The notes: a model not told the origin generated them from the letters alone. A stretch of DNA of 64,000 nt from Schistocerca nitens (GCF_023898315.1 NC_064621.1:540413383-540477382); one strand, 5' to 3'; counted from the first letter of the stretch, positions 23,235 to 34,599 are shown. Numbers and translations are program-made.

Positions 23235-23510
23235 AAAGTTACTAGACTGCCTGTCTTGTGGACTTCAGAGGGCTCCATGGGAACGCATCTTGGATATACT
23301 CGACATTTTCATCAGCCATGCTGACTGACCAGTGGTCTTCCCTTTGCATATGCAACCAACTTCCAAGAATTTTGTATACCATTGTAACTATGATTGTGCA
23401 GAGGTGGCTTCTTGCTGAGTCGACGGCAGAGTAAACGTTGCATTTCAGCAGTGGTTTCACTTCACGCAAATTCCAACATACACAGGATGTTTTCTCTTGT
23501 GGTGTAGTTG
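23235..23510 (-). mobile_element. Tc1/mariner-superfamily transposase, N-terminal part
   Basis: The minus strand begins MATTPQEKTSCVCWNLREVK near 23512 and continues to DENVEYIQDAFPWSPLKSTRQAV near 23245. This resembles the N-terminal DNA-binding region (MATPQEK..CV.WF.E.KS) of the same transposase type as the C-terminal part at 17830-18404. The two halves lie in the same order and orientation on either side of LINE B1, so they are one element split by that insertion. Confidence 0.75.
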
Positions 23511-24605
23511 CCATATTGCTACAAACAAACAACAGCACCCCTGTCTCAAAACTTTGAACCTTCCTCTATCCAGTGACATGTTCAACGTGTGTTTATCTTT
23601 TATAGTTTGTTTATAATAAACAATTAAAATCTGTTCCGGTTCTTGAAGCACCAAGTACTTACCCAAACAAAAAGTTATACAAAAGTGAAGTAAGCCAAAA
23701 TAACATCAAATCCACAAAATTGGTGTTGGAAATTTCATTTGACCTGTGTAATTAGAACGAAGTCGACATCCAAAACTTTTGCTCTGGTATTGAATACATC
23801 TAGGACAAAGCCAACAACAGAAGAAAAAGATAGAAAAAGCCTTGCTGGTATAACTATTATAAAAAATCTAATGTTACTGAATTAGCTAGAACAATCTGTT
23901 TGATACCCTCCAATCTTAATTAATCATTATTAGCTATAGCTAACACATAGAACATGCAAACTCAAAAAAATTACATAAATGTCGATTTCCATATAAAACA
24001 CATGTACCATACTTCTAGAGTAAACAAGTCATAAAACCATACATAACACTGGCCATATTCAACCACCAGACCAGACAACTGGAGGACATGTATCTTTGTC
24101 ACCAAATCACCCATTGTGTGTGCAATGACATGATAGTTAATTTCTTTGTCACAACAAATATAAAGCAAAAATTAACTCTCCAACCATTAACAACATGCCA
24201 AACTAACAATTTCAAAGCCAGAAACGTATATGTAGCCAGGAACTGTTGGTACTATAACTCATTAACAAAGCTCTAAATACACAATTCCAATACAAAGCTT
24301 ACAAGTAATATACAATGACTGACAAAGAATTCGACACCATTCCATTCCCTATAGAACCAAGGCTCTCGACATGTACAGTGACGATATAATCCTCAGAAGT
24401 ATTGACTGATTCTCACAGATCAGGCAGTGACATTCTCTGATATGCTAGCAGAGGCAGAATGAGAACACAGCCCAGGTAAACAATGCAGAACATGTTACTT
24501 AATGAACGCAAAAACAAAAAGCTGCTTCATGAGTGAAGTTTTATTAGGACTGTTCATAGTAAAGTTTTGGTTAGTACTTGATTAACAGAAGTTCATAATT
24601 GGCCA
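23511..24605. other. intronic sequence, nothing recognised
   Basis: AT-rich and without motif-bearing open frames. The first ~100 bases may still belong to the split DNA transposon, whose outer terminal repeat I could not find. Confidence 0.4.
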
Positions 24606-24722
24606 GATGACCCCAATAAATGACAAAGCTAAAGTATGAGCTCACTTTGGTGTTGAAAGTTATAACACAGAGTAACGGTAATGCCCAGTACTAAAATCCA
24701 CTGCAGTCTTCAGTGTAGAGGC
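24606..24722 (-). repeat. left arm of a near-perfect inverted repeat
   Basis: About 112-117 bp match 26127-26247 in reverse complement with one mismatch noticed in the core. The minus strand of this arm reads the same sequence that precedes the zinc-knuckle part of LINE B3 (FSFVIYWGHV-type coding). Confidence 0.85.
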
Positions 24723-25914
24723 CCCTTCCTGGCAATGCCTGAGGTAGTCACTGACGGGTCCATTTTGCAGTGGTGACTGGCAGTAGTGTGGTGTTGGAGA
24801 TTCTGATGATTTCCTTAAGGAAAACTCTGAGTGATGGACCACTAATGTGGTCAGCACATGGCCCAGAGGACTCATAGGAATGAACTGACCCGGCACAGAT
24901 TGGCGCCAGCCTAAATACACTTGTAACGCCAGGATACAGCTGGATCTATTTGTGGCCACCCACAGAATCGAGCAGGTTCACCGGGCCAGGGACCTTTGGT
25001 GACGTTCGTGCTGCCACCTGTCAGCCCAGCAGGCAGATGAGATCTTCTGGTAGTCTTCAGTAGGTGAAGCCCCTGTGGCTTCACTGTGTAGGCCACTCGC
25101 ATGATGATGGTGGTGTGAGAGGGGTTAGTGGAACAGCCCACCCATGTTAACACTAGTTCATCCAGATCAAGTCTAATTGGGTTTACTTCTAGGAACAATT
25201 ATCCTGTTAAATGAATTGCCAGTAAAGTTCAAGTGGTCATATGTATTGCCTTTGTTGTACCAGAAAACACATTTTGTCATGCGCAAAATGAACACTGCGC
25301 AACAGAATCAAGCACAGCATTCAACAATAGCTGCTACAGTGCTGTTGTGTGTATTGTTGTTTCGTACTTAATGTTAGCTGTAGGAGGATGCAAGAGAGTG
25401 GAGACTGCAGATAATGTTCTGTTGATAACAAACCAAGACAACAGCTTTCACAGCATTCTGGTTTTTCCATCATTGTAGTATTCAAAGTGTTGCTGCCTGC
25501 CATTGTTTAAACAGTTTTTCTGGCTGATGAATGAATAATTCTGTACATTAATTGGCCAATATTGATGGGGCATATGTGATTACTTTTGTTGTGAATACTA
25601 AATCCAGTATCGGAACATTTCGATGTTTTTTTTTTTTTTTTTTTTCATTTGAATTGTGTGTTTTATTAACATCAGATATGTTACCTTTGTGATAAATCTG
25701 TTTTATTGAAGTTGCATCAAGAGAAGTTGGTGTGCAAGTGGAACTCCACTCTTCAATAACATAAAAAGCTTAAAAGGCAAGCGAGTTCTAAACAGGGAAT
25801 AAAAAGCTTAGAGGTGGAAAAAATATATAGTTGAGCTGTACAGGAAAGGATGTAATGGCAATATTATGGAAAGAGAGAAGAAAATGGGTTAAGATGAAAT
25901 AAGGATACAATATT
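24723..25914. other. spacer of the inverted repeat, nothing recognised
   Basis: No known domain. The minus-strand open frames at 24660-24959 and 24911-25198 are not recognised and may be decayed LINE sequence. A T-run lies at about 25626-25646. Confidence 0.35.
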
Positions 25915-26080
25915 GTGAAAATAATTTATCAAAGTGCTGAAAGACCTAAATCTAAACAGGATGCCTGGATTAGACACCATTTCTTCACAATTGTTAAAAT
26001 ACTTGGCAGAACCAATCATGACAAAACTCTTCCGTCTGATATGCATAGTATATGAGACAGGCAAAATTCCACCGGGTTTA
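25915..26080 (+). mobile_element. old RTE LINE fragment (RT start)
   Basis: The + strand reads ALKDLNLNRMPGLDTISSQLL, KYLAEPIMTKLFRLICIVYETGKIPP. This matches the RTE block ALKDLSRNKAPGVDNIPLELL..LGEPVLTKLYHLVSKMYETGEIP of the intact copy at 54690-57650. It is much older and only about 55 residues long. Confidence 0.75.
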
Positions 26081-26126
26081 GACACCCAGGGGTCTAATGA
26101 CCTTGGTTAGTTTATGTGTGGCGCAC

Positions 26127-26247
26127 AAGGGCCTCTACACTGAAGACTGCAGTGGATTTTAGTACTGGGCATTACCGTTACTCTGTGTTATAACTTTCAA
26201 CATCAAAGTGAGCTCATACTTTAGCTTTGTCATTTATTGGGGTCATG
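26127..26247 (+). repeat. right arm of a near-perfect inverted repeat
   Basis: Reverse complement of 24606-24722 with about 1.4 kb between the arms. It runs directly into LINE B3 coding sequence, so the duplicated segment is at least partly LINE-derived. Confidence 0.85.
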
Positions 26248-28340
26248 TGAAGCCGTACAACCTGCCACACATGAGGTGCTTTCAGTGTGTGCGTTTTGTG
26301 CTCGTGTTTTCCCAATGTACCGAGGACCGTCTGTGTGGTGACTGTGGACACCCATTCTGTGAGGGAGCCTGTGTTCTGCCACCCATATGTGTTAATTGTC
26401 ATGACTGTCACACTCTGTGCTCACCAGATTGCCTGGCTTATAATAAAGAAAATAAGGTCTGGGTGTGTAAGTTTCTTGATCAGTTATCTTACACTGAGGC
26501 TGGTCAAACATACGACTGACTTCACTGTGTGTCCATGACTTCCACTTTTGCCTCTGTTACGTCCTTTTCCCTCCTCCCTCTTCCTTTCTCCTCCCTCCTC
26601 CCCTGCTGTTCCCTCGCCCTCCCCAACAGGTATGACTCCCCCTCCCGGCTGAAGAAGTGCAGCCGTCTTTGGTGCCCACAGAGACGGGGCTCCTTCCTGG
26701 GATCCCCCTCCCCCATAGCCCCCAGAGGTGCCATCTCCCACCTTGCAACCTTTTATTTATGGATGCCACGCCGACGCCATCCTTTTTGATAGTGGATGGT
26801 GATCTGGAAGTGTGATTCCCTCCAACCCATATCGCCAAGACTATCACAAGCACAGAGCTGCACATCGGGTGGCAAAAGCAGCTATGATCATCAAGGAACC
26901 TGACTGTTCTCTTACTGAGAGACTCCACTTTGCCAAACTTGTCTTCAGTATTTCCCACAAAAAAACATCTTTGTGATGCTGAATGTGTTCTCATTCATCC
27001 TGGTACAAACCAGATAGTGTGGAAAGTGTTTCACCCAAAGCCGGCAACCTAGAGCTTCTCCCAGGGTGTAGCCACGGAAGGGAAGGTTGCAGGGTCATAA
27101 AAGTTGCATTCTATGATCCATTACCAATCTAAGAGATGGCCGTCGAAAAGGCTGCTGCCGGAAGGTATTATGCTCCAGAACGACATGCAACCACTCCTAT
27201 GCATAACATGGGGAGGCAGTAGCTAGGTGTCATAAGTATAATCCCAGTGTTGTAATGCAGCCACAGCTTGGGGCCCTGTGCCCCTCCCTACTCCGTCCTT
27301 AATCAGTGGAATTGTAATGGTTACTATCTTCACCTCCCACAGTTGCAGTCCCTTATTGCCTTTTACTAGGTCATTTCTGTCATTCTACAGGAATCTCATT
27401 TTAAAGATGCTTACTCGGTGACCCTTTGTGGGTTCTGTGCTTTCTGTTGGAACTGGGCCAGCCCTTTGTGGGCTTCCAGTGGCGTCTGCACGTTGGTCCT
27501 TATAGATGTTGTTTGTACATGGATCCCACTTCATACCCCATTAGAAGCAGTTGCTGTTCATGTCCACTTGGATTCTGCAGTCATGGTTTGCAATCTCTGT
27601 CTCCCTTCTGACAGGCCACCTGTATCTGCCACCCTCCCTCCCCTCCCAGGGCATTTAACGCCCATCAGCCGTTATGGGGCAGTGCTTTCTCATCTTGTCA
27701 GGGTCATTGACCGCTTGTGCACCATACCAATGCATTCTTAATGATGTTTCCCCTATTCATTTTAGTGTGGCATATTGCACTTCCTCTGCCATTGATCTTT
27801 CACTTCCTTCCCCTCCCATTCATCCTTCCTTACACTGGTCTCCACAAGATGACCTGTGTGGTAGTGACCATTTCCTGTTGATTCTCTCATTCCCTTCCCA
27901 CCTCCCAATGACCAGGTTACCCCAGCGGGCTTCCCATTCATACTGATTGGTCTCTATATAACTCCTAGATTGTTTTTCCACCTTCTTTGTCAGGTTGTAT
28001 TGATGAAGTCATCCGTGATCTTACTGATAGGGTCATCTGTGCTGCTGGCATTGCTGAGCTTGCTTGACTGGACCCGCTTGCTGACTGACTGTGGTCCCCC
28101 AGTTCCATTTCTTGGGTCTTCTTTGTGACAACAGGCTTACTTGGTTTCCCCATATCTATCATCTGAAGAGAGCCACTGCCTTAGTAACTTCCATGTTATG
28201 AGTCTCGTGTTTCTCAATTAGGTCTGGAAGGCTACCCAAGTGCGCTCGGATGAGAGATAGGCTGTATAACATGCTGGAATTTTCAGGGCATCCTTGGCTT
28301 ATGTTATGGCTAAATTTTCACTATCTTCAAAGCCCTTTAG
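26180..28340 (+). mobile_element. I/Jockey-type LINE copy B3 (ORF1 end and EN; truncated)
   Basis: A divergent relative of LINE B2. The ORF1 end has the zinc-knuckle block YWGHVKPYNLPHMRCFQC, CGDCGHPFCEGACVLPPICVNC, CHTLCSPDC at 26226-26440. ORF2 starts with an endonuclease, QWNCNGYYLHLPQLQSLIA, near 27305. A FNAHQPLWGS-type motif lies near 27653 and a CGSDHFLLILSFPSH-like catalytic region near 27855. No RT follows: the copy ends or is lost before the Penelope-like insertion. The right border is approximate. Confidence 0.7.
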
Positions 28341-28548
28341 GGCCTGGAACAAGAAAGTAGTAATCTAGTGAATATTGGTTTAAAGCTAAAAAATGCTGTA
28401 CAGAGAAATAAGCTTAATATCGGAATTCTATGTTGTGTCCGTTTTCTTTGCTTATTCAATTTATCCAGAACTACATACGCATTGTGATTCTTGAGTTTCT
28501 CCCGGCGTATTTGATTATCAAAATATCCACGAGTGTACTGCCGGTCTA

Positions 28549-28616
28549 CAGTGTCCAACGGGCACAATATTTCGGCAAACATACATGTCGCCATCATCAG
28601 GTGAACTGACGGACTG
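28549..28616 (-). ncRNA. hammerhead ribozyme motif, inverted copy
   Basis: On the minus strand: core CTGATGA (28594-28600), stem II pairing GGCGA with TTGCC (one G-U), then GAAA and the palindrome AATATT. Stem I can form between the strand just before CTGATGA (..CAC) and the strand after ATATT (GTG..), with outer pairing GTCC/GGAC. Penelope-like elements are known to carry hammerheads with very short palindromic stem III that work best as dimers. Confidence 0.7.
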
Positions 28617-28769
28617 AGCTCCTGTGAACGTGCCGGCACGGAGATCCGTTCACTATGGCTGCTCAGGGGGAACTGGGTTCGGTCGCGGCGGCGGCCGATT
28701 TAAATACCCTCTGCCCGTGGCGCGCTCACTCCGCCGTCCGCGCCACGGTCACGCGGTGAAACAGGAGCT

Positions 28770-28837
28770 CAGTCCGTCAGTTCACCTGATGATGGCGACA
28801 TGTATGTTCACCGAAATATTGTGCCCGTTGGACACTG
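28770..28837 (+). ncRNA. hammerhead ribozyme motif, 5' direct copy
   Basis: Core CTGATGA at 28786-28792 and GAAA at 28813-28816, with palindromic AATATT forming the minimal stem III. Stem II has one mismatch here (GGCGA against TCACC). Stem I elements are as in the 3' copy. Probably a weaker version of the ribozyme at 31438-31505. Confidence 0.65.
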
Positions 28838-31437
28838 TAGACCGGCAGTACACCCGTGGATATTTTGATTATCAAATACGCCGGGAGAAACTCAAGAATC
28901 ACATCATACACCTTTACGGGGAGGAGATGTACCGCAGCATGAAGAAATTTGAAAAGTTGCGCCACCGTAGATGTCGTTTGCTAAGTACTCTTGCCTTTCT
29001 ACAGAGGTGTCGTTCCGAGAATGTTGTTCCAAATTTTGCTAAGGTTATGCATCACATCGATTCTGCAGCAGCTAAGAGAATCAAGAAACGAGCCAGCCTC
29101 ACATTGGTACGTGAGAGAGTGCAATTCACCCGCCGGAGCCTTGAGTTTATCTCACAGGAATTACTCAAACTACATTTGTAACTGGCTAGTAATTTCACTT
29201 CTTTTTCCTGGGATTGGATTGATGGTTTCACCTGGGTTGCAGCTGATTCCGCCCATAAGAAGGCAACGGGACGTCAAACAGCTATGTTCTCACGTCTCCT
29301 TGACAAACCATCTTGCAGGTTCCGGGCAAGACTGTCATCAATTTGAGTGGCATGGTGTTAAGTGATGATGCGGTCTCGGTTTTGCAGAAAGGTCTCAACT
29401 TCGCTCCCAACCCCCAAGTTCACTCCGGTCGCAGAAATTGTTAGTGCTGTTGAACAGGTTGCAGCTCGACTTCCGCCTGAATCAGCTGGGGAAATACGTC
29501 GTGAAACTTGTCGTGCGTTGACGAAATCCAAGCCGATGAAGTCAAATATCACTAGTAAAGATAGGGCAGCCATTCGTGATCTGAGGGAGCGCTCTGAAAT
29601 TGTTGTCTTACCGGCTGACAAAGGCAATGCTACAGTTGTTGTCTCCCATAAGGACTACACTGATAAGATGCACAGCCTGCTAAATGACTATTCCTACCGG
29701 AAGATCAGCGTTGACCCTACAAAGAAGGTGGACAACAAGACGAGGTCGCTTCTCAAGGACGCAGATTTACCGGAGGGTGACGCTAAGAAATTGTTACCCC
29801 AAGGTCCGGTACCGCCTAGACTATACAGACTCCCGAAGGTTCACAAAGAGGGGGTACCATTACGCCCCATTGTCAGCAACATCAGGGCACCTACATATTT
29901 GTTGGCCAAATACCTGACGGGAATATTAAGTCCTTATGTGGGTAAATGCCCTCATCACATCCGTAATTCCGTGGATTTTGTTGAACGCCTTGATAGCTTC
30001 ACGTTGGGTGAGTCAGATATCACGGTTAGTTTTGACGTCATTTCCTTGTTCACGAGGGTACCCCTGCGAGAGTCACTAGAATTGATTAGTCAGAAGTTTG
30101 ACGAGAAGACCACTGAACTTTTTAGGCATGTCTTGACTTCCACGTATTTTCTTTTTAATGGAGAATACTACGAACAATCGGAGGGAGTCGCCATGGGTAG
30201 CCCACTCTCACTGGTGGTAGCGAATTTGTACATGGAGAACTTCGAGGAGGAAGCCCTGTCGTCATCCGAATGGAAACCTACTTGCTTTTTCCGTTATGTG
30301 GACGACACGTTCGTCATCTGGCCACATGGTATGGATAAACTCCTTGACTTCCTTACACATCTAAACTCCATACACCCCAACATCAAATTCACTATGGAGA
30401 CTGAAACGGAGGGTAAACTACCTTTCCTTGACGTCTTGGTCAAGAGAAGGCCTGACGGCACCCTAGGCCATGGGGTGTATCGGAAGACAACGCACACTGA
30501 TCTGTATTTGCACGCAGACAGCTGCCACCACCCTTCACAGAGGAATGGGGTGCTTAAAACTCTAGTACATAGGGCGCGCCCTATCTCTTACGCAGAGAGT
30601 CTACCCCAGGAATTGGAACATCTGAGAACTGTATTTCGAAAAAATGGGTACTCAGAGTGGCAGATTCAACATGCTCTCCGCCCACCCACTACAGCACAAC
30701 CTGTAGAGATGGATGAAATCATGAGGGAGGAGGTAGGCACTGCGTTTATCCCATATACAGGCGCACTCTCGGGGAAAATCGCCCGCATTTTGAAGAAACA
30801 CTGGGTCGGAACTGTGTTTTGTCCTCCGAATAAAACTCGTGCACTGGTGGGGAGTGCCAAAGATGACCTCGGTTTGAGGAAGGCCGGCGTGTACCAGATT
30901 CCGTGTCAATGTGGCAAGTCGTATATTGGTCAGACGATGCGTACCGTCGAGGATCCATGCCGTGAACACCAGAGGCACACTCGACTGATGTATCCGAGCA
31001 AGTCGGCGGTCGCTGAACATTGTTTGTCGGAAAATCACGCTATGGAGTATGAACGCACGAGGATTCTGGTACAGACGTCGAGATACTGGGACAGCGTTGT
31101 TAGAGAGGCCATCGAAATTCGCACCAATGACGACCTCAGAAACCATGACTGTGGCTATAATCTTAGCAAGGCTTGGGAACCAGCGATTGGGTTAATCAAG
31201 AGTAAATCGAGCAAATGTATAGTTGTGACGACCACGGCGGACAGAGCCATCACACCGACGTCATCTCAGACGCCGTCGCAATGTGTTTCACCGCGCGACC
31301 GTGGCGCGGGGCGCGGATGGCGGAGTGAGCGCGCCGCGGGCGGAGGGTATTTAAATCGGCCGCCGCCGCGACCGAACCCAGTTCCCCCTGAGCAGCCATA
31401 GTGTACGGATCTCCGTGCCGGCACGTTCACAGGAGCT

Positions 31438-31505
31438 CAGTCCGTCAGTTCACCTGATGATGGCGACATGTATGTTCGCCGAAATATTGTGCCCGTTGGA
31501 CACTG
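31438..31505 (+). ncRNA. hammerhead ribozyme motif, 3' terminal copy
   Basis: All core parts are present. CTGATGA (31454-31460) is followed by one unpaired base and stem II (GGCGA/TCGCC, loop between). GAAA (31481-31484) follows, then self-complementary ATAT as a stem III too short to fold alone. The predicted cleavage triplet is ATT. Stem I can pair CAC with GTG and, past an internal loop, GTCCGTC with GTTGGAC. This is the best-paired of the three copies. Self-cleavage is inferred, not shown. Confidence 0.75.
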
Positions 31506-31554
31506 TAGACCGGCAGTACACCCGTGGATATTTTGATTACATACGCATTCATAC

Positions 31555-32304
31555 CTCTTCAACTTTCCTGTGGTTGTCTGCATAATAGTCCGCAGCTGAA
31601 ATCCACGTTCCCCACCTGGTCAAGACTGGTTCAGGTGGCAGAGGACAGTCTGGGTGAGCAGTCTTGAAAGCTTTCACTTGACTTGGTGCCTTGATGAAAA
31701 CCTTTGCTGAAGATATAAGGCTGTTGAACTCGGGCAATGTGGCTCTGACCTCTTCAGCGACTCAATGGATGCCGTGAGCCAGACACGTGAGGAGAATAAT
31801 TTTAGAGTAAAACACCTGGAGATACTCTGCGGCCTTCAGCATATATGCGGCACTATCCGTCACAATGGCCAAAACCTTGTTGTCCCTACGTTTCTGATCT
31901 TAACTTCTCCATAGTACACCTGAAAGAAAATCAAAGGATTTTACAAATTTTTTTATTATTTTATTATTGGCTCAGGACATGATGTGAAAAACTAATTATT
32001 GGCTCAGGATATGATGTAAAAAACTGCACTCTTATATTACGTATAATTTATTTTAAACTATTCAATATTGGTGAAACTTACACAATGCTTCCTGCACAGT
32101 GTGTGAAATCATGGCGTGTGTCGTTCACTCCACTTCTTTGCACAGTGTGAGGTGTCCTCGTCCAGCCTCTTCAGCAGAGAGTTTTCCAACTATGACTTGC
32201 ACCATATATCAACCACAATAATCAGTGGTTTCGTCAATGGATAGCCAGACCGGAGAATCACCAATGTCTTTCCTAATATTCTCCAATGTCTGTTATAGAG
32301 AAAC

Positions 32305-32339
<35 letters not shown>

Positions 32340-33085
32340 ACACACATAAACATGTGGACATTACATAGGAGAGATACATACGAAAACAAACTATATCCGT
32401 TTTAGCACTTACCTATATTTTGACTATTTTATTACGTATATATATTGACCAAAACAATAGTCATTTAGTTCACACAAAAAAATTATACTCTTTAAAAATA
32501 AATTTACTTTCTTTTTTGCAGTGAACATTTTGAGACAGACTGTCTCCTTCTCAAGTTATTTCTTCATTTGTCTTTTCCTTTCTTGAAAAAGCTCACTCAC
32601 TTTAAATTTAGTTTTTTTACATTCAAGTAATTGTTCATTTTAGAAAAATAAACATTCAAACATAATTTAAATTTATTTTTCTAGGCTTTTTTTAAAATTA
32701 AACGACTATTATTTTGGCCCATGTATGTATCAAATTATATCCATTGACTTTCATGTACATACGTTCATAAAAAGTACTGAAAGACCTTACCTTTTCATAC
32801 AATGGGTCCACATAGTTCTGAGTGTTGCCTCGTGAGGAATATCTTTTCCTGTGTATTTTTTCAAGAAGGTCCTTAATCCTTCATTCTCCAGCTTATTCAA
32901 GGGGATGTTTGCTTTCATTAAAGTCTTGCAAAGATCTTCATTGAACTGATTTTTGTCGTCCATATGCTTCGAAAATGTGGAGATCAGTGGTTGCTGTGAA
33001 GTTTTTAACCATGTCTTGGTTACATTGTTCTGGTGCTGAGATGTCTTTTTATGCTGATCCAGTTGAAATTTTTCTCAACCCTGAC
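31555..33085 (-). pseudogene. decayed DUF659/hAT-type transposase-like gene with three exons
   Basis: Minus-strand exons have intact splice sites. Exon a (33085-32791) reads QLDQHKKTSQHQNNVTK, FSKHMDDKNQFNEDLCKTLM, DFLKKYTGKDIPHEATLR and ends at AAAAG|GTAAGG. Exon b (32289-32082) reads ENIRKDIGDSPVWLSIDETTD..VQVIVGKLSAE. Exon c (31919-31555) reads KVLAIVTDSAAYMLKAAEYLQ, PLPPEPVLTRWGTWISAADYY and ends at GAAGAG|GTATGA. These blocks are typical of DUF659 proteins, a branch related to hAT transposases. Exon b has two in-frame stops (after DYCG and CKEVE), exon c has one (after CLAHGIH), and exon a has a one-base loss near 32818. It is a pseudogene. The Penelope-like element sits just past exon c, inside what would be the next intron. 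Confidence 0.8.
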
Positions 33086-33089
33086 CTAA

Positions 33090-34488
33090 AGCGTCAGAGA
33101 AGGGAATAAATATCAATAAGTATGTGCAATTGTACAAAAATGAAAGAGAACAGTGTGTACCTGCGAGATAGTCACTCAAAAAAGTGAATTAAGACTACGG
33201 ATAAGTTTCTAAAAATTGAAACTTCGATTCCCTCACAGCATTCAATTTTTTTTTTTTTTTTAAATTTGCAAGAATGCCGAAGGTAATTCCTAAGGGTCCC
33301 CCTTCCTCCCCCCTCCCCCCCCCCCCCCCCACCACCACCACCACCACCACCAAAATTAAACTTACCTCTTTTTCACATAGTTGGCAGAATATTATTTTTC
33401 AGTCCATTGTGACAGCACAATCGCTCTTGATCCATTTCCTTAAATTATTGGTTTTTGGCCTGGGCATATTTGTAATTTGAAGAAGGTAGCAAAGATTCGA
33501 TGTGAACAGCACGGAAACACACACAAGAGTTATTCATATTCCGAAATGCCAACAGTAACTAGTAGGGCATTGTTGGCTCACAGCAGAGATCAGGTGAGCG
33601 ACCTGAACACGCATGAACTGCGGGCAACAAATACCGAAGCACGTGTTTACACCAATAATCCATCTTGCATCAATGAACCATCACAAGTCTTTTGCCTCCT
33701 TAACCGAGAGACTGCCGCAGTGGAAAAACAAGACTATGTCCCTCTATAAACTACCCACGTTTACCTGGAAGGCTTTTATTCTGATGGCTCGTCCTGTATT
33801 ATCTCATTTTGGAAATTTGTTGCCTAATATTCTGTGAGGTTATTGGGCCAGGGAACAAAACTACTAGATACAATAAAAAAAATGATATTCAAAATATGCA
33901 AAATCTGAACTCTATATATAACTGCAGTCCTGTTACACACTGAAATTCCTGCAGAATAATACCATAGTCTGCCACTAAAGGAGACACAAGTAAATAGCAC
34001 AGCCAGTTGCTGAGATGTACTGTCTGGAAACTGGTTCTTGTCAGCATTGGAAATGGTGCAGATATTTCAGGCCAGTCCAAGTCTGTATTACTTTTTTAGC
34101 TGTAGTTGGCCTGACATAGCTGCCACATCTCTGCTGCTGGCAAAAATTAATTACTACACGATATTCCCTCTTTTATCAGTAGGCTTCAACTTTTGGTTTC
34201 TCACTCCTGTGGACAAGCTCTGGCTCTGTCGTGCAGGGATTTCAATATGTGCCAGGACTGCAAGTATACACATACATACAAAGTAAAAATTAATTAAATA
34301 ACTTTACTTTCTGAGGTTATAACCAAAACTTTGACTACCCCTCACATCTCTTTTGATTTCACATGTAATTTCACTTACCTGTGAATTGTGTGAGGCTTCT
34401 ATTCTCTTCAGAGCCTAATACATTAAATAATTATATTTATAAATGAAATTACTTCAGACATATTCATACATTCATTAATTTATTTGCA

Positions 34489-34490
<2 letters not shown>
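33090..34490. other. intronic sequence before Ube3a exon 4
   Basis: No recognised gene or element. It contains a C-run followed by (ACC)n near 33307-33352. Open frames here lack motifs. Confidence 0.45.

Positions 34491-34494
<4 letters not shown>

Positions 34495-34526
<32 letters not shown>
34495..34526. repeat. (GT)n microsatellite
   Basis: Uninterrupted GT dinucleotides about 70 bp upstream of the Ube3a exon 4 acceptor. Confidence 0.95.
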
Positions 34527-34529
<3 letters not shown>

Positions 34530-34599
34530 AAATATTGTTTGCCACAAACATTATTGTTTCACATACTACCACTCAAATAATTTGTATATTATATTACAG

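Larger units (their letters stand above)
28484..31537 (+). mobile_element. Penelope-like retroelement (RT plus GIY-YIG endonuclease), near full length
   Basis: Bounded by a 12-bp target-site duplication, TACATACGCATT, at 28472-28483 and 31538-31549. A 185-codon upstream frame (28624-29181) precedes a 679-codon frame (29362-31401). In the latter, RT motifs are LYRLPKVHKEGVPLRPIVSN (near residue 155), SFDVISLFTRVPL (near 225), GVAMGSPLS (near 275) and FRYVDDTFVIW (near 310). A GIY-YIG nuclease follows (GVYQIPC near 509, SYIGQT near 520). Ends are typical of the family: 28510-28764 is an inverted copy of the 3' end, and 28765-28905 a direct copy. Each end copy holds a hammerhead motif. The N-terminal third is not in one frame, so it is probably broken in about two or three places, but young. 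Confidence 0.93.
11000..34599 (+). other. Ube3a: Ube3a intron 3 (23.6 kb, packed with transposable elements)
   Basis: Bounded by GT at 11000-11001 and AG at 34598-34599. It is a phase 1 intron, and the flanking exons join as GCT (Ala) to continue QKTVPYLTEEK. It contains elements in both orientations, including three LINE families, a Penelope-like element and an opposite-strand spliced gene relic. It is over 200 times longer than either upstream intron. Confidence 0.9.

Noticed and set aside
29178-29242. GT...AG stretch as an intron in the Penelope-like element (Penelope in Drosophila has a small intron)
   Set aside because: The sequence inside still reads as family-like protein and the exon phases do not fit, so it is more likely decayed coding sequence.
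28484-31537. LTR retrotransposon or retrovirus-like element, because of its repeated ends
   Set aside because: The RT is Penelope-type, it carries a GIY-YIG nuclease, there is no gag, protease or integrase, and the end repeats are partly inverted with hammerheads.
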